Assembly: GCF_019393635.1 (NCBI RefSeq)
Contig: NC_057863.1
Span: forward strand, 2,191,501 to 2,255,500
Length of the DNA: 64,000 nt
Direction of reading: 5' to 3'
Source: Dromiciops gliroides
Lineage: Eukaryota > Chordata > Mammalia > Microbiotheria > Microbiotheriidae
In this document: positions 43,401 to 51,904 of the stretch, piece by piece
Position numbering within the stretch: the first letter of the stretch is position 1
Layout of the letters: each line of letters starts with the position of its first letter
The notes under the pieces: model-generated
Told to the model about the DNA's origin: nothing
Database searches by the model: none
What the model saw: the letters and a program-made list of their open reading frames with translations, nothing else
Position numbers and translations under genes: made by a program

Positions 43401-45710
43401 AGCCCATCACCGAGAGGTGGCCGCTCTCCACCAGGTAGCCCACGGGAACGTTCCAGCCCACAGTACGGTTGATGCCCGTGTGGCAGGACCTCGCCCCTTG
43501 CAAGCGGTTAATGTTCAGAGAGGAGTTTCTTCGGACCACGGCCACTGCGTAGTAGGAAGTGCCGGCCTCTGGAAGGCAGCGGAGGGGGTGGGGCAGACCC
43601 ACGGGTGAGGGAGGGGGCAGGGTGTGGCCAGGCAGGCGGGATGCGTGGAGGGGGGCGGTGCCAACCAGCAGGGCTGGGGGCAGGCCTTGGGGGGGGGGCT
43701 GGCATTCACTGGGCATAGCTCTGGATTCAGAGCCAGAGGAACTGGGTTTGAAATGAGGCTGTTTCCTCATCTGTAGAATGGAAGCAATGGTCCCTCTCAG
43801 GTGCTTCTGCCATAGGGCTAGGGTGAGGTGGGAGGGGAAGGGGCCGGAGGCACCAGGTATGTGACATCGGGACCCCAAGGAGGTGACGCCAGCGCCGCAG
43901 GACACTCAGCCCCACCCCCAACCTTTGTGAAAGGCACGAGGGCTTCCTGTGGGCTCCTGGGAGGCTCTCCGAGGGCAGGGGGCTGGGCCCTGGAAGAGGC
44001 AGCCCAGGGTGGGCCTGACTGAGGAGCGCCCTGCCCCCCCAGACCATGGCTTGGTCTCTTCGGCCTCTCCTGACAGAGGCCAGCCCTCGGCCCTGCCTCT
44101 ACTGACAGGGCCCCGTCATTCCACTACCTTGGTCATACATCTCGCCCACCACTGGCTTCAGGTTGTGGTACTTCCCGGCCTCATAGATGGCTCCTCCGTC
44201 CAGTGTGATGGCGTCTGCCTTGTTGGCCTGTCCAGGACCAGGGCAGTGGGTGTGTGCAGTGGTCAGAGGCCCTGGCCCATCCTCCCACCTCCCCAGCAGC
44301 CTCTGGGGCCAGGCCTCCCTTCACAGAGGAGGTCAGTGAGGCCTGAGGAGAGACTGTCTTGGGTAGAGTCCCACCCCTCCTGGTGAGGAGAGGGTCTTGT
44401 GCAGGGGACCCAGTGCCAGGAGGCTCCTGTCCACTGGGTGGAGCCGGGAGCACAAGAGGTAGTTTGGGGTTACCCACCTTGATGAGGTCGATGCAGTCAT
44501 CAGCTGAGGTCCCCTGGACACAGCCAAGGGATGGCTGGATATTGGCTTCCTTGAAGGCCCCTGCCATGGTCAGACACTTATCCTGCTCCGGGTTCGAAAT
44601 GGTGCACCACCTCAGCTCACTCACTCCCAGGGCTGTGGGAGGACAAGAAAGGTGGAGGCCCCTGGGCTTACCGACTGGAGACCTTACCCCAGAACTGTGA
44701 CTGGGGACCCTGCAGGCTTCTCCCAGGTGAGGGGGGAACATTTCCCAAAGTTCTTCCCTCCAATCAGACATCAGGGGCAGGGTGGGCATCTCAGGCCCAC
44801 AAAGTCACTTCGAGGGAGACTTCAAAGGCTCTCTTTGTCTCACAACCTGTGCAACGTCCCAACTAGGTCTAGGGCAGCCAAGCTGCTCCGAGACCCCTGG
44901 GAGGGGCAGCCCACAGCCTCCTGGCTTCATCTCCCACCTCCAGGACTTTTCTCTGGCTGTGCCCCCTGCCTGGGATGCTCTTCCCCACTCCTGCTGCCCT
45001 CCCATCTCTGGTAGGAAGCCTTTCTCAATTCCCCTTAATGCTTCCCCTCTGCCGACCATCTCCAAGGTACCCGATGGACAGCTTGTTTGCGCAGTATTTG
45101 CACGTCTGGTCCTTCAGACTGGGAGCCCCCTGAGAGCAGACACCGTCTCTGGCCTGTCTTTGTATCCCCAGAGCTTAGACCAGCCCTGGGTATATCGTAG
45201 GTGCTTAATAAATGTTTTTTGGTTCAGGCCTCCCATCCCACTCTGGAAGAGCAGCCTGCTGAGGAAGCTCGGTCTGCTCTGAGCCAAGACCCTACAAGGT
45301 ATGGACAGAACAATGTCCTGCCCTGCCCCCTTCTCTGGGGCACATGGGGAGGGGCTTCCATGCCTTGCCCCTCCTCCCCCCTGAGGGCAGGTGCTCTGCC
45401 CCTCTTCTGCTGCTGGGTCATTTCTGGTGACCAGGGGCTCAGCTAAGGGCCAGCATTGGCTCTGCAGTCCTTGTCTGGTGGCTTGGGCTGAGACAGAACA
45501 AGAGCCGGGTCTGGGTTCAAATTGCAGCTTCACTCCAACTTCCCATGTGTCCCTGAACATCTCCCCCAGGCTGCCTGTCCTGCCCACTGCCCCCTCTGGC
45601 TGCCAGCCCAGAGCCCTGGAGGGCTGTGATTGCTCCCCTGGGAGGAGAGGGGGTCACTTACCTGCGTGGAAGGACAGGAGCAGCCCCAGGACACTGCAGA
45701 GGCTCCTCAT
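28391..45710 (-). CDS. MELTF: Melanotransferrin, complete 16-exon gene
   Basis: GPI-anchored transferrin-family protein of the cell surface that binds iron in its N-lobe. The 16 exons join in phase to 2211 nt, 736 codons plus stop (human protein: 738). Signal peptide [17 protein letters not shown]-lobe about 20-360; C-lobe about 361-705; hydrophobic GPI tail from 712. Iron ligands of the N-lobe are all present: D78, Y107, Y210, H279, with anion-site T132 and R136. In the C-lobe Asp is S421 and the Thr/Arg pair is S477/I481, so iron binding there should be lost, as in human MELTF. Exon sizes repeat between lobes (5/12 157 nt, 6/13 68, 7/14 188), the mark of the ancient lobe duplication. DLG1 lies upstream in the same orientation, as in human 3q29. 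No frameshift or stop is seen. Confidence 0.97.
28740..29225. repeat. Two MIRs in the last MELTF intron
   Basis: 28740-28880 is a reverse MIR core (ccccattttattgctgagaa, gactgagaaggcacag). 28970-29225 is a good forward MIR (gatctgagttcaaatctaac, ctatctgtctccatttcctc, gtgcggcacacagtaggcac). 29226-29804 shows nothing further. Confidence 0.75.
29805..30003 (-). CDS. MELTF: MELTF exon 15
   Basis: 199 nt: [20 protein letters not shown] through [14 protein letters not shown]. The acceptor ctatttctag is preceded by purine-rich tetranucleotide repeats, not a pyrimidine tract. Confidence 0.95.
30013..30335. repeat. (CCGT/CCAT)n tetranucleotide repeat abutting MELTF exon 15
   Basis: About 320 bp of tccgtccatccatccgtccg-type repeat, reading GGAC/GGAT on the MELTF strand. 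It begins only about 10 nt upstream of the exon 15 acceptor. Confidence 0.95.
30336..30654. repeat. Old interspersed repeat fragment
   Basis: agacatttttaaagcacccacc, aaggttctgtcctaggctca and ctgccctcaaagagctcaca follow a common therian fossil repeat whose family I cannot name with certainty. Confidence 0.4.
30655..31395 (-). repeat. CR1/L3-type LINE fragment
   Basis: The plus strand carries successive antisense CR1/L3 blocks: cctcagtttatcagtgccct, tggtgcccagaactgaccac, gatgaggtctggccagga, gaagtcattgataaaaatgt and ggcatccaccggagacctct. About 740 bp, in the intron between MELTF exons 14 and 15. 31396-32323 is unique apart from short imperfect tandem gctgggcatgg(gg) units near 32220-32280. Confidence 0.75.
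32324..32511 (-). CDS. MELTF: MELTF exon 14
   Basis: 188 nt: [20 protein letters not shown] through [20 protein letters not shown] and LLDKAQ. H624 retained. Confidence 0.95.
32795..32905 (-). repeat. MIR-like fragment, reverse
   Basis: cagggaaactgaggcatatg preceded by ttttattttactga. Core only. Confidence 0.45.
33034..33101 (-). CDS. MELTF: MELTF exon 13
   Basis: 68 nt: [20 protein letters not shown] plus TN. Only 121 nt of intron separate it from exon 12. Confidence 0.95.
33223..33379 (-). CDS. MELTF: MELTF exon 12
   Basis: 157 nt: [20 protein letters not shown] through [16 protein letters not shown]555 ligand position retained. Donor GTACCG, a weaker site. Confidence 0.95.
33951..34142 (-). 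CDS. MELTF: MELTF exon 11
   Basis: 192 nt: [40 protein letters not shown] and RPRGCDVLQ. Thr and Arg of the anion site are replaced (S477, I481). Acceptor after ccgccagcag. Confidence 0.95.
34360..34650. repeat. MIR SINE, reverse, with a following forward MIR scrap
   Basis: Reverse copy: ggttcccatttcacagttga, aagtgacttgtccaaggtca, gtcagatttggactcgg. Then ctctgggccttatttccccc, tcagtcaaatgaag read as a forward piece. 34651-35285 has nothing recognisable. Confidence 0.65.
35286..36066. repeat. CACACT/CATCCT minisatellite in MELTF intron 10
   Basis: About 780 bp of variable units such as cacacacatcctcacactca and caccctcatacacacacatc. On the MELTF strand it is UG-rich (GUGUGAGGAUGUGUGUG type). 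It ends about 115 nt downstream of the exon 10 donor. The 354-codon open frame over it is an artefact of the repeat. Confidence 0.95.
36183..36279 (-). CDS. MELTF: MELTF exon 10
   Basis: 97 nt: [20 protein letters not shown] through PAAGESYQ. Ser421 replaces the iron-ligand Asp. Confidence 0.95.
36280..37219 (-). other. MELTF intron 9, little recognised
   Basis: 36630-36690 contains a short old repeat tail (gtagacatttatgaagtgcc, tcttgtgtgctagctac). Otherwise unique GC-rich DNA with no coding signal. Confidence 0.4.
37220..37371 (-). CDS. MELTF: MELTF exon 9
   Basis: 152 nt: [20 protein letters not shown] through [10 protein letters not shown]. Begins the C-lobe. Donor GTAGGC. Confidence 0.95.
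37640..37770 (+). repeat. MIR SINE touching the exon 8 donor
   Basis: Forward MIR part: ctggctctgtgaccttgggc, gtaaagagcctggcaccatg, cacacagtaggtgcttgaca. Its tail meets MELTF intron position about +5. Confidence 0.75.
37774..37954 (-). CDS. MELTF: MELTF exon 8
   Basis: 181 nt: [20 protein letters not shown] through MMGLVCDPN. The donor GTAAGT is followed at once by reverse MIR sequence. Confidence 0.95.
38301..38488 (-). CDS. MELTF: MELTF exon 7
   Basis: 188 nt: [20 protein letters not shown] through [19 protein letters not shown] and FRMLNEGQ. Carries ligand H279. Acceptor tctcctag. Confidence 0.95.
38489..39084 (-). other. Start of the MELTF exon 6-7 intron, unique
   Basis: GC-rich, no repeat recognised. 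Just past exon 7 on the other side (38040-38170) there is a GA-rich tract (ggaggggaagaagggggtaa). Confidence 0.4.
39085..40290 (+). repeat. L2 LINE fragments (at least two)
   Basis: 39085-39160 (cctgggcccccttctctttt, aggtgacctcgtcagctcct) and 39300-39370 (cttaacaaatgcttattaac) belong to one L2 copy with its 3' end. 39371-40290 belongs to another (ctcccaaggccttctcttct, tatctaaatatccagccccg, gaatgtgtggcctcc, cacagtaggcacttgataca). Confidence 0.65.
40573..40640 (-). CDS. MELTF: MELTF exon 6
   Basis: 68 nt: [20 protein letters not shown] plus TD. Same length as exon 13, its C-lobe counterpart. Confidence 0.95.
41815..41971 (-). CDS. MELTF: MELTF exon 5
   Basis: 157 nt: [20 protein letters not shown] through [17 protein letters not shown]. 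Carries ligand Y210. Donor GTAAGA. Confidence 0.95.
41972..43385 (+). repeat. MELTF intron 4 with an old therian repeat (about 42500-43110)
   Basis: cacttattaagcagccacta, agtacagagccctggg, gaaaggctttctggaggtgg, gcctgggcaaaggtctggag, cgcaaagtaaagagctggcg and gcagggatctaagaaagatg follow, in order, a long fossil repeat common to therian genomes. I cannot name the family reliably. 41972-42490 and 43111-43385 show nothing else. Confidence 0.5.
43386..43568 (-). CDS. MELTF: MELTF exon 4
   Basis: 183 nt: [37 protein letters not shown] and [10 protein letters not shown]. Carries ligand Y107 and anion-site T132/R136. A CpG-rich stretch surrounds it. Confidence 0.95.
43715..43830 (+). repeat. MIR-like fragment
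   Basis: tctggattcagagccagagg, aactgggtttgaaatgaggc, ttcctcatctgtagaatgga. MELTF intron 3. Confidence 0.55.
44128..44227 (-). CDS. MELTF: MELTF exon 3
   Basis: 100 nt: [20 protein letters not shown] through VVGEMYDQ. Carries D78, the iron-ligand Asp of TLDGG. Donor GTAGTG. Confidence 0.95.
44478..44632 (-). CDS. MELTF: MELTF exon 2
   Basis: 155 nt: [20 protein letters not shown] through ADDCIDLIK, donor GTGGGT. Start of N-lobe with the RWC and EQxKC motifs. Confidence 0.95.
44850..45225 (+). repeat. L2 LINE 3' end in MELTF intron 1
   Basis: cttttctctggctgtgcccc, ctgcctgggatgctcttccc, gaagcctttctcaattcccc, ctttgtatccccagagctta and gtaggtgcttaataaatg form the standard L2 end. Confidence 0.85.
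45662..45710 (-). CDS. MELTF: MELTF exon 1: signal peptide
   Basis: ATG in context gacctgaccATGAGG; [16 protein letters not shown] plus one base before GTAAGT. A Leu-rich core of 10 residues and Ala before the cleavage region fit a signal peptide. Confidence 0.92.
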
Positions 45711-46600
45711 GGTCAGGTCTGTGGCCCCTTCTGTGTCCCCACTGCTGCCCATTAGCCTTTGCACCTCCTGTCAGGCTCAGCCTCTCTGGTCCCCACTCTG
45801 GCTCCCCAGGGCTGCCCTTTGCTACTTAAGTGCCCAGCAGACCCCTCCCAGTCGGGAGGGAGGTGGGTGGGAGGGGAGCGGTTCCGGTCCGCCTCCCTGC
45901 CGGCCAGAAGTGAGGACGCCTGGCCAGACTCTGGCACCATCTGCTGGGACTGAGTGGATATGGCACCTGCTGCCCCGGGGCGGCTGGCCCTGCTTAGGAC
46001 CACCACCACCCCACCCCCTGCAGAGGAGCCTAGTGGAAAGGGGCAGGTTTGGGGGCTTGAGCCCAGGTGCTGCCTTATGAATTGTGTGACCCCAGACAAA
46101 GCCTTTCTCCTCCCTGGGAGCAGTTTTCTGAAGATTGAAGAGTCTGAAGAGTGTTTGCGAGGGTCCCTGCTGGCAATTCCCTGAGCAACCCCCGACCCTG
46201 GCGCTCTCTCCCCGAGCCTGCAGCCTCCCCACAGGATCATCTGCCCCAGCTCCTGCCCACTGAGGGAGGAATTCTCCTTCTCTGTCCAGGTGGAAAGGGA
46301 CCTGGGGGAGGGGGGTGTCCAGTGAACTCCTTCCACTGGGCCAGGCCTCCAGGCCCGAGGGGGCCCTGGGAGAGGGGCACAAAAGCTGTGGACTCTTGGG
46401 AGAATCCTCCCCTCATGGTGCTGACACAGTGGTCCCAGCTGTCTGACCCTAGGCGAATCAGTTTGCCCTTCTGAGTCATGGGCGTGTGGGAGTGATGCTC
46501 TCAGTACCCTCCTCACAGGGGCCGTGTTGTGGGGAAATGCTCTGTAAGCATGAAAGACCTAGAAGTGGGGGCTGATGATTCTGATTTTTCTGCTCCTCAT
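45711..46600 (-). promoter_or_regulatory. MELTF 5' flank
   Basis: No CpG island at the start codon. A weak TATA-like acttaagtagc lies about 115 nt upstream of the ATG (45821-45830). MIR-like pieces occur at about 46025-46165 and 46425-46560. The transcription start cannot be placed from sequence. Confidence 0.3.
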
Positions 46601-46619
46601 GAGGTTGGGCCCAGCCCCC

Positions 46620-47200
46620 CACCCCTTGTCTTCAGTGGCATCAAATATAAAACTCTCTGCTTGGCTCATAAAGCCGTCTGTAACTCGAGAGCCCTTTCTT
46701 ACCCTTCCGGTCTTCTTCTTTTGGGGGGGGGGCAATGAGGGTTAATTGACTTGCCCAAGGTCACACAGCTAGTAAGTGTCAAGTGTCTGAGGCCGGATTT
46801 TGAACTCAGGTCCTCCTGAATCCAGGGCGGTGCTTTATCCACGGTGCCACCTAGCTGTCCCCCCTTCCGGTCTTCTTCCACAGTCCCAACACTTGCTCTC
46901 TGGTCCAGGACATTGGACCTGGCCGCTCCTCACAAAAGCACCTGAACTTCAGACTCCAGGCATTTGCACCGGCTGTGACCCATGCCTGGCCTGTTCTCTC
47001 CTCACTCTGCTTCCTGACCCTCTGCAGAAAGCCTTTCCCTCAGGGCCAGGGCTTTCTTTGTTTGTACAGGGTTGCTCACATGTTGTCTGCCCCAGTAGGT
47101 TGTGAGCTCCTTGGGGACAGGGACGGTCCTTTGCCTTCCCTTGTATCCCCAGTGCCTGGCACATAGTAGGTGCTTAATTCATGCTTGTTGACTTGGTTCC
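46620..47200 (+). repeat. L2 LINE 3' end, split by a SINE
   Basis: Left part: catcaaatataaaactctct, gcttggctcataaagccgtc. Right part (46863 on): ccaggcatttgcaccggctg, catgcctggcctgttctctc, ggttgtgagctccttgggga, cacatagtaggtgcttaatt. Continuous once 46717-46862 is removed. Confidence 0.87.
46717..46862 (-). repeat. Marsupial tRNA-derived SINE inside L2
   Basis: Reverse full-length copy. Target duplication cccttccggtcttcttc is present on both sides (46702-46718 and about 46863-46879). Confidence 0.93.
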
Positions 47201-47479
47201 TCAACGATACAAAACCTACCTGGTGCTGTGAGGGCCACATGTACCAAGGAGACCAGCCCAGGGGTCTAGAGATGGGCCCACAGCGGTTCAGAGCCAGGGA
47301 TATGGTGAAGACAGAAAGATGCTCCAAGAAAGAACTTCATCCAGAAGGGAGCCAAGGGCCCTTTTATGGCAGAGTTGAGGAAGTAATAAGCTTCCGGAGG
47401 AAGGAGAGTGGAAGAGGTGCCCAGGATCCGCCTGTGTCTTCTCTGGGGCTTCAGAAGCCTCAGCCCAGCCTCTGTGGCC

Positions 47480-47770
47480 AGCTCTGCACACCCATCTCCA
47501 TGAAGAGGCTGCTGGGCTCTCTCCACCTCACCCCACCTCCCTCCTATGTCTCAGGACCACATCTCCAGCTGCCTTTTTGACATTTCCAATGGGGGTCCTG
47601 CAGTCCTCATGGATCCCCCCAGCCCAAACCAGAGTTCCTCTCTTCCCTCAAAGCCCACCCCTTCCAAACATCCCTGCTACTGTCTAGGGTGCTGCCACCC
47701 TCAGCCACCTGCCTCAGTCATTCTCAACCCACCCCATATAGTGAGTCAAGTGACAAGTCCTATCAATTCT
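47480..47770 (+). repeat. L2 LINE internal fragment
   Basis: ctcaggaccacatctccagc, tgcctttttgacatttccaa and later tcattctcaacccaccccat, agtcctatcaattctgct match the L2 ORF2 end region. 47771-48240 otherwise holds only the SINE below. Confidence 0.65.
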
Positions 47771-47972
47771 GCTTAAAAATACACAATACATCAATAAAAA
47801 TAAAGCTGTGCTTAAACACTCAACGCAGAGACAATTTGGCATTGATTGCATAGGGGAACGACATGGGCAGAGCTGCATTTTAGGAAGGTTCATCTGGACA
47901 GCTACGGGCCAGCCAGATTCTTCCTAGACCATGCAGGTCTCCTGCTCTGCAATCTTGCCTCCGTCCCCACTT

Positions 47973-48130
47973 CTTTTTTTTTTTTTTTTTTTTTTAGTGA
48001 GGCAATTGGGGTTAAGTGACTTGCCCAGGGTCACACAGCTAGTAAGTGTCAAGTGTCTGAGGCCGGATTTGAACTCAGGTATTCCTGACTTCAGGGCCGG
48101 TGCTCTATCCACTGTGCCACCTAGCTGCCC
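47973..48130 (-). repeat. Marsupial tRNA-derived SINE
   Basis: Reverse copy with a long T run (23 T). Target duplication cctccgtccccacttct on both sides. Confidence 0.95.
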
Positions 48131-48240
48131 CTCCGTCCCCACTTCTAGCATGCCCCCGTGTGGGAGACTGGAGAGTCCAGCGAGACGCTTACCCTGCAAG
48201 CAACCCCTGAATCTGGATCAGCCCTAACTTCAGTCTTGGG

Positions 48241-49600
48241 CAGGGGCTGGCAAACTCCTGCCTGGGGCCTGACTTCAGCCGCCCGGTCTTGTCTGGCCAT
48301 GAGCTAAGAATGGTTTTTACATGTGTAAAACTGAAAAAAATCAAAAGAATAGCTCATGACGTTTGAAAATCATCTGAAATTCAAATTTCAGTGTCCACAA
48401 ATAGTTTTGTTGGAACGCAGCCCCCGCCATCTGCTGAGTGCTACAGTGGCAGAACTGAGAATCTGTTGGGCACACTTCAACTTGCCGTGAGGCGGTGACA
48501 ACTCGGCAGCTTTTCAGGTGCCACTTACATCACTCTACCGTGACATTTTCTCTTTATTACCATTGCAAGCCATCACCGAGACAAGAAAAGAAGAGAAAAA
48601 AGTCTCATGAGTGAGTTTTCGAGCTCCGGGCCAACATTAAAATTCTTCTCCCTCCACCACTGTCATCTGCATCCAAAACTGGATGGCTTCGGGAATCACT
48701 TTCACTGAATAATGAATTCAACCTGAAATCAGGAGGCAAAACAGCTTGTGCGACAAACTTTGACTCTGCTTCGTTCGTTCTCTGACATCAAGGGGATATC
48801 ATAACTTGCACCGAATTGAATTGAAGTGAGGGACGGCAGTCGCCAGCCTCACTCTCTCCTCCACAGCCATCTGTGTCCAGTGGCAAGATAGACATCAGGA
48901 TGACTGGAGTTGGCCTCGGAATCACCCAGCTAGTATGTGTCTGAAGTGAGATTTGAACTCAGGTTTTCCTGACTTCAGGGCCAGTGCTCTATCCACTGTG
49001 CCACCTTGCTTCCCCTAGACTCTGGTAAAGTCAACTCAATGACTGATGTTTTTTGAATCACAAGTCATGTCAAGCTTCCCTCTGCTTCATGTCCTGGACT
49101 GCCCAGGGTTAAAACAAGAAGTGAGATGTCCGTTCTCACTCACTTTTGCAGCAGGCATTGTTTCTGAGCTCCAACAACCGTCCTTGCAGCATTTTCCAGA
49201 CTTTGATGAAAGTACAAAATAAATGTCTACATTTTGGATCCACTTAATGGTGGGACTGAGCAGCCTCTCCCCAAGCTTCCATTGGAAGCGATTAATCTGC
49301 TATGTAATGACTTGCTCAAAGGCAAATGTCTAGAAGAGAAGACTAACACAATCGTATGCACGCCTTCCAAGCCATGCATCTGCTGGGTGAAAGTCACATG
49401 CCCATGCACCGATATCAGTATTGAGCAGCACCTGTCCATGGGAAAAGGCATTTTCATAGATGAAATGCCAATCAACATCAACAGATGAATGTTTGCAATC
49501 AATTTGGATGACAGGGAACACCAACTGAAGCCCCATTAGGCGAAATGTTATCCCCTAATTCTGTTCTCATTAGCAGATCTATGTAACAACATTGTACTGT
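48241..49600 (+). mobile_element. hAT-superfamily DNA transposon, decayed, with transposase remnants
   Basis: The left end begins ctggcaaactcctgcctggg and continues with tgagctaagaatggttttta and gaaattcaaatttcagtgtc, a hAT (Charlie-like) terminal region well known from mammals. Downstream, translated remnants resemble hAT/ZBED transposases: WLRESLSLNNEFNLKSGGK at about 48685-48745, FPDFDEST at about 49195-49220, and a degraded C-terminal dimerisation block (about 49410-49500) containing WEKAFS and STSTDECLQSI. Several in-frame stops are present, so it cannot make a transposase. A SINE (48925-49016) interrupts it. The right end is not defined. Confidence 0.65.
48925..49016 (-). repeat. Marsupial tRNA-derived SINE, partial, within hAT
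   Basis: Reverse head part: gagatttgaactcaggtttt, ctctatccactgtgccacct. Lacks the core and tail. Confidence 0.8.
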
Positions 49601-49760
49601 TTGTTTGTTTGTTTTTGTTTTTTGCGGGGCTATGGGGGGGTTAAGTGACTTGCCCAGGGTCACACAGCTAGTAAATGTTAAGTGTCTGAGGCCGGATTTG
49701 AACTCAGGTCCTCCTGACTCCAGAGCTGGTGCTCTATCCACTGCGCCACCTAGCTGCCCC
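49601..49760 (-). repeat. Marsupial tRNA-derived SINE
   Basis: Reverse full-length copy with (GTTT)n tail. Weak target duplication acattgtactgt/acaagactgtgct. Confidence 0.92.
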
Positions 49761-50089
49761 ACAAGACTGTGCTGTTAATCTTATTATCCTATTTCTATCT
49801 CATCAATAAACATCTGTGGAGATTTCTTTTCTCCCTTGTTATATAAGTGCCTGCATAATGTCCTCAATTCTTCCTCTTGGCCCACAAATTTACCCTTTGT
49901 CCCTTCTCCCCATCAGCGGTCTCCTTACAAAACCCTCATTGAGGACCCCGAATCGGAGCTCCCAAGAGTCTCCATCCCTCCCAGAGCAGAAAGACAGGCT
50001 TGTCACTGGGGACCGCTGAGTTTCAGAACGTGCCCCCTACAAGTGGGAAATCAGCCTGAACGTTTGGTTATGTTCTGAGTGTGCCTAGC

Positions 50090-50300
50090 AGGCAGCCAGA
50101 TGGTACAGTGCACAGAGCCAGCTGGGCCTGGAACCCTCAAGAACCGGGCTCACACTCAGCCTTCGACACTTATTAGCTGGCTGGGTAACGCTGGGCAAGG
50201 GACTTACCCCAGTGACTCGGCTTCCTCAGGCACCCGCCTCACCAGGTGCCATGTGTGAAGTGCCTAGCACATAGTAGGCACTTCATAAGTGCTTGCTTTC
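50090..50300 (+). repeat. MIR SINE
   Basis: agatggtacagtgcacagag, cttcgacacttattagctgg, ctgggcaagggacttacccc, gcctagcacatagtaggcac. 49761-50089 is weakly L2-like; 50301-50854 is unrecognised. Confidence 0.75.
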
Positions 50301-50854
50301 GTCTTCCTTCCTGATATAACTAAACAAGAAGCTAGTTTTTATTGTCCTTGTTTCCCCCACCAGCCTTCAATCGTTCTGAGTTTTCACATTTCTCATCGCT
50401 GCGCATTTCCGTTGGAACATAAGCTTTCCTGTGAGTGCCTGGTCCCTGATTCACAGCAGGATCCTGAGGCTCATGGGCTGATAGATTGCCTGGTCTTCCT
50501 TCCATCTACAGATTTGCTCTGGGTCACAAACTGGAAAGGAATGGTCACTCACCCCCCAGCCTCCCAACAATATCCCAGTCCTTCCTGTAAGTGAAAGTCA
50601 GATGGTTCCTGCACCTTTGGGAGGATCAAGTTATCACCAGGGCAAGTGAAGAAGCTGTTATCGGCTCTGCTTTGGAGAGAGGCACAGAGCACCAGCAGAC
50701 TCCCGCTCTTGTGAAGCTGTCTGTCTCCACAGAGCTCCCGTAACCACTGCGTGATGTGGCCTGGTCCCAAGGTGGGCAAGGAGACCCGTGGTAGAGAATA
50801 GTGAGGGTGACATTTCTATTGTCCCGTCCAGGCTTACAAAGCACTGAGTACACA

Positions 50855-51165
50855 CACATCATCCCATTTATGCCTCATGACAGCCTGGACACATGGTCGG
50901 ACTACAGATATTCCAACCTCCACTTTACAGCTGGGGAAACCGAGGCATCAGGAAGTGAATTACCCTTAGTCATAGTGAAGTATCAGGGATAGGATTTGAA
51001 CTCAGTTCTTCCTGAGGCCGGGTCTAGGTGCTTTCAGAGAGACCAGGGAGAGCTGGGGCAGCCTCCCAGGGCACATGCTGGAGGGGTCGGCTGGATTCAT
51101 TCAGCCAGTCAGTAAACATTGATTAAGGGCCTACTATGTGCCAGGCACTGTGCTGAGCACTGGGA
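50855..51165. repeat. MIR, reverse (50855-51030), and a MIR/L2-type tail (51100-51165)
   Basis: Reverse MIR: ctccactttacagctgggga, aaccgaggcatcaggaagtg, ggatttgaactcagttcttc. Then attgattaagggcctactat, gtgccaggcactgtgctgag, a common old 3' tail. Confidence 0.7.
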
Positions 51166-51904
51166 TTCTTAGCCCTTTCCACTGGCTCTGTCTCGCCATA
51201 ATCCTGCTTCTCATAACTTTCAGGAATGGATCAGAACACTGAAGGATTCACCCCATTAGCTAATTCTTGGTCAAGTAAGGGTAGCCTGGTCACCCATGCC
51301 AGGGAGGCACAACAAGGCTGGACAAAAGCTTCTGAGTGTCAACGCCTCCGGGCACTGTGGGCACCTGGGCACACCCATTGGAATCAATCCTTCAGTGGGG
51401 CGAGGGGAGGGGTGGGGGCGTTTAGCTGGGAGAAGGCTACAGGGACCCAAGAGCTCTGTGATAAAGGGACAGCACTCTCTGGGCTTTGTGCCCAAGGGCT
51501 GGAGAGCCATGGGCAGAAGTTGGGGAGAGGCCAATTTAGGCTTGATGCCCTGGAGTGCCATGGGTGGTCTCTGGAGATGGTGGCTGCCCCCTCCTCAGAA
51601 AATGCTGGAGGGCTTATGTTGTAGGGAGCGTTCTCTGGGTGGGGCTGGGGGTGAGGGGAGAGGAATATGCTCATCGAGCTTCCCTTTAACGAGGCAGGGA
51701 GGTCATTTTCACTTGTCACCCAGGACATATAAAAGGGGATTCCAGCTATCCTATGGGAATACCCTTCTGTTCTACTGTGCTTGGATGCCGTGCAGAATGG
51801 GGAGGCAGAGGGTTATCTGAATTAATATCTTGTATGCTTCCTCCCCGCCCAGTCCTTTTTTAAAACTGCATTTTATGGTCCACAAATGCTGCATGACATT
51901 TGTT
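51166..51904. other. Intergenic, nothing recognised
   Basis: Unique-looking sequence. The base composition drops from GC-rich to AT-rich at about 51.8 kb. No coding signal. Confidence 0.4.
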
